Assembly (NCBI GenBank): GCA_963082975.1
Contig: OY720344.1
Span: 4,079,580 to 4,143,579 of the forward strand
Reading direction: 5' to 3'
From: Labia minor
Lineage: Eukaryota > Arthropoda > Insecta > Dermaptera > Spongiphoridae
Length of the DNA stretch: 64,000 bases
Shown piece after piece: positions 63,115-64,000 of this stretch. Within the stretch, counting starts at the first letter, position 1, and each line of letters starts with the position of its first letter. The notes beneath the pieces are model-generated. The model saw only the letters and a list, made by a program, of their open reading frames with translations, was not told the DNA's origin and did not search any database. A program made the translations under genes and the position numbers.

Positions 63115-64000
63115 GAGAAAACGTTATGGCAACTCTTGTCATTTGTACGTCACTTGAATGCACAATTCAAGCCATTAATACCTAATTTTAAGTAACTTTT
63201 TTCATTAAATAGATTACGAACTGAAATTAATATTTCAAAAAGACATCAACTTGGTAATAATTTTACATTTTAATAACTTCTTCTTTCTATAATTATATAT
63301 GTATAAATGTTAGACATTCAAATTGACATTACACTTTCAAGACTATATACAAAACTTATCAACGCAACTTATTTATTAAATTTTCCAGAATTCATTCCTT
63401 TATTTATTTATTTATCATAAATATTTGAATAACATTTCGTAATAAACATATATTATTGGTCGTAAATTCAATATATTTAACCACAATTATAGATATCTAT
63501 TTATTTTCTATGATAATTTCATATATTTTTAAATATATAATTTAAATTTATTTAATATAAAAAATTTTATTATTCTAGCTTGTTTACATACAAAATAAAT
63601 TTTTTATTTCATTGATGTTTAATTTCATTATTGTTTTTTTATTATTTTCTTTTTTTTTTTGAAAATAAATAATAATAACTAATTCTTTTTTAATTTTTAG
63701 CAAATCTAGTAATAAATTAAATTTTTTCTTTTATTTTGGAATAATGTTGATTATGTAATTGTTTTATAAATTGATTAAAAATTAAATTATATAATTTATT
63801 CATTTTTATTTTCATATTCTTTATTTATTGACAATAAAGATTTTATTTTTTTATTTTTTTATATAATTTTATAATAAATTTATAATTGTAAAATTATAAT
63901 GAGACTGAAATCAATAAATAAATAGAGATATATAATAATGAGTTATTCATTTAACATAAACGAAGAATTATAAGTCATATGATTTTTTCATTAAGTTTAA
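61365..64000. other. AT-rich terminal stretch with microsatellites
   Basis: No gene recognised. Long (AT)n arrays lie at about 62958-62980 and 63066-63108. A GC-richer patch at 61840-62300 (GAACATGGGGCGATTGCACT, GGCCTGGGTATAACCCAGTA, GGGAATTCCCACAGGTTGG) has no open frame and may be a decayed repeat. The first few hundred bases should include the HEAT gene promoter. Confidence 0.5.

Overview
The window is from an AT-rich eukaryotic nuclear genome, almost certainly an insect. Genes have short GT-AG introns. Both H2A copies carry the metazoan histone 3' stem-loop, and the repeats are typical of insects: mariner, Tc1, hAT, Ginger-like elements, non-LTR retrotransposons and tRNA-derived SINEs. 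I cannot fix the insect order. No bacterial operon, CRISPR array or intact tRNA gene was seen.

Region 1 (1-31.6 kb) is a repeat-rich desert. It holds fragments of one LINE family (called LINE-A here), three dispersed non-coding repeat families (A, B, C), decayed mariner copies, a Ginger-like element with inverted ends, a SINE, a 2.85 kb hAT-flanked nest of insertions, a nearly intact hAT transposase and an R1/Jockey-type LINE. Recognisable host sequence is limited to a divergent histone H4 gene (24677-24985) and an isolated exon resembling the N-terminus of Piezo (about 3194-3335).

Region 2 (31.6-52.2 kb) is a large inverted repeat. Two arms of about 3.45 kb (31640-35093 and 48746-52197) look nearly identical by eye, and each carries a complete histone H2A gene and a TPX2/mei-38-like gene. 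The 13.65 kb spacer holds five host genes: HPF1 (-), NPRL3 (+), a THAP/P-element-like gene (-), a FAM177 gene (+) and an S-adenosylmethionine (SAM)-dependent methyltransferase (-). They alternate as divergent and convergent pairs. A decayed copy of the methyltransferase 5' end lies in HPF1 intron 3 and starts almost exactly where the arm homology stops. The left duplicate therefore seems once to have been longer, and to have been split by a 2.84 kb segment carrying HPF1 exons 4-6 between LINE-A pieces.

Region 3 (52.2-64 kb) holds YPEL5 (+), with a 1.57 kb Tc1-like element in its intron, and a nine-exon HEAT-repeat gene (-). The last 2.6 kb is AT-rich and shows no gene. The host genes cover unrelated cell functions: chromatin (H2A, H4, HPF1), TORC1 control (NPRL3), spindle (TPX2-like) and ubiquitin-ligase control (YPEL5). 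The most unusual feature is the arrangement of the inverted duplication, not a new pathway. Exon coordinates were read by hand from splice sites and phase. Identity statements are by eye, not computed.
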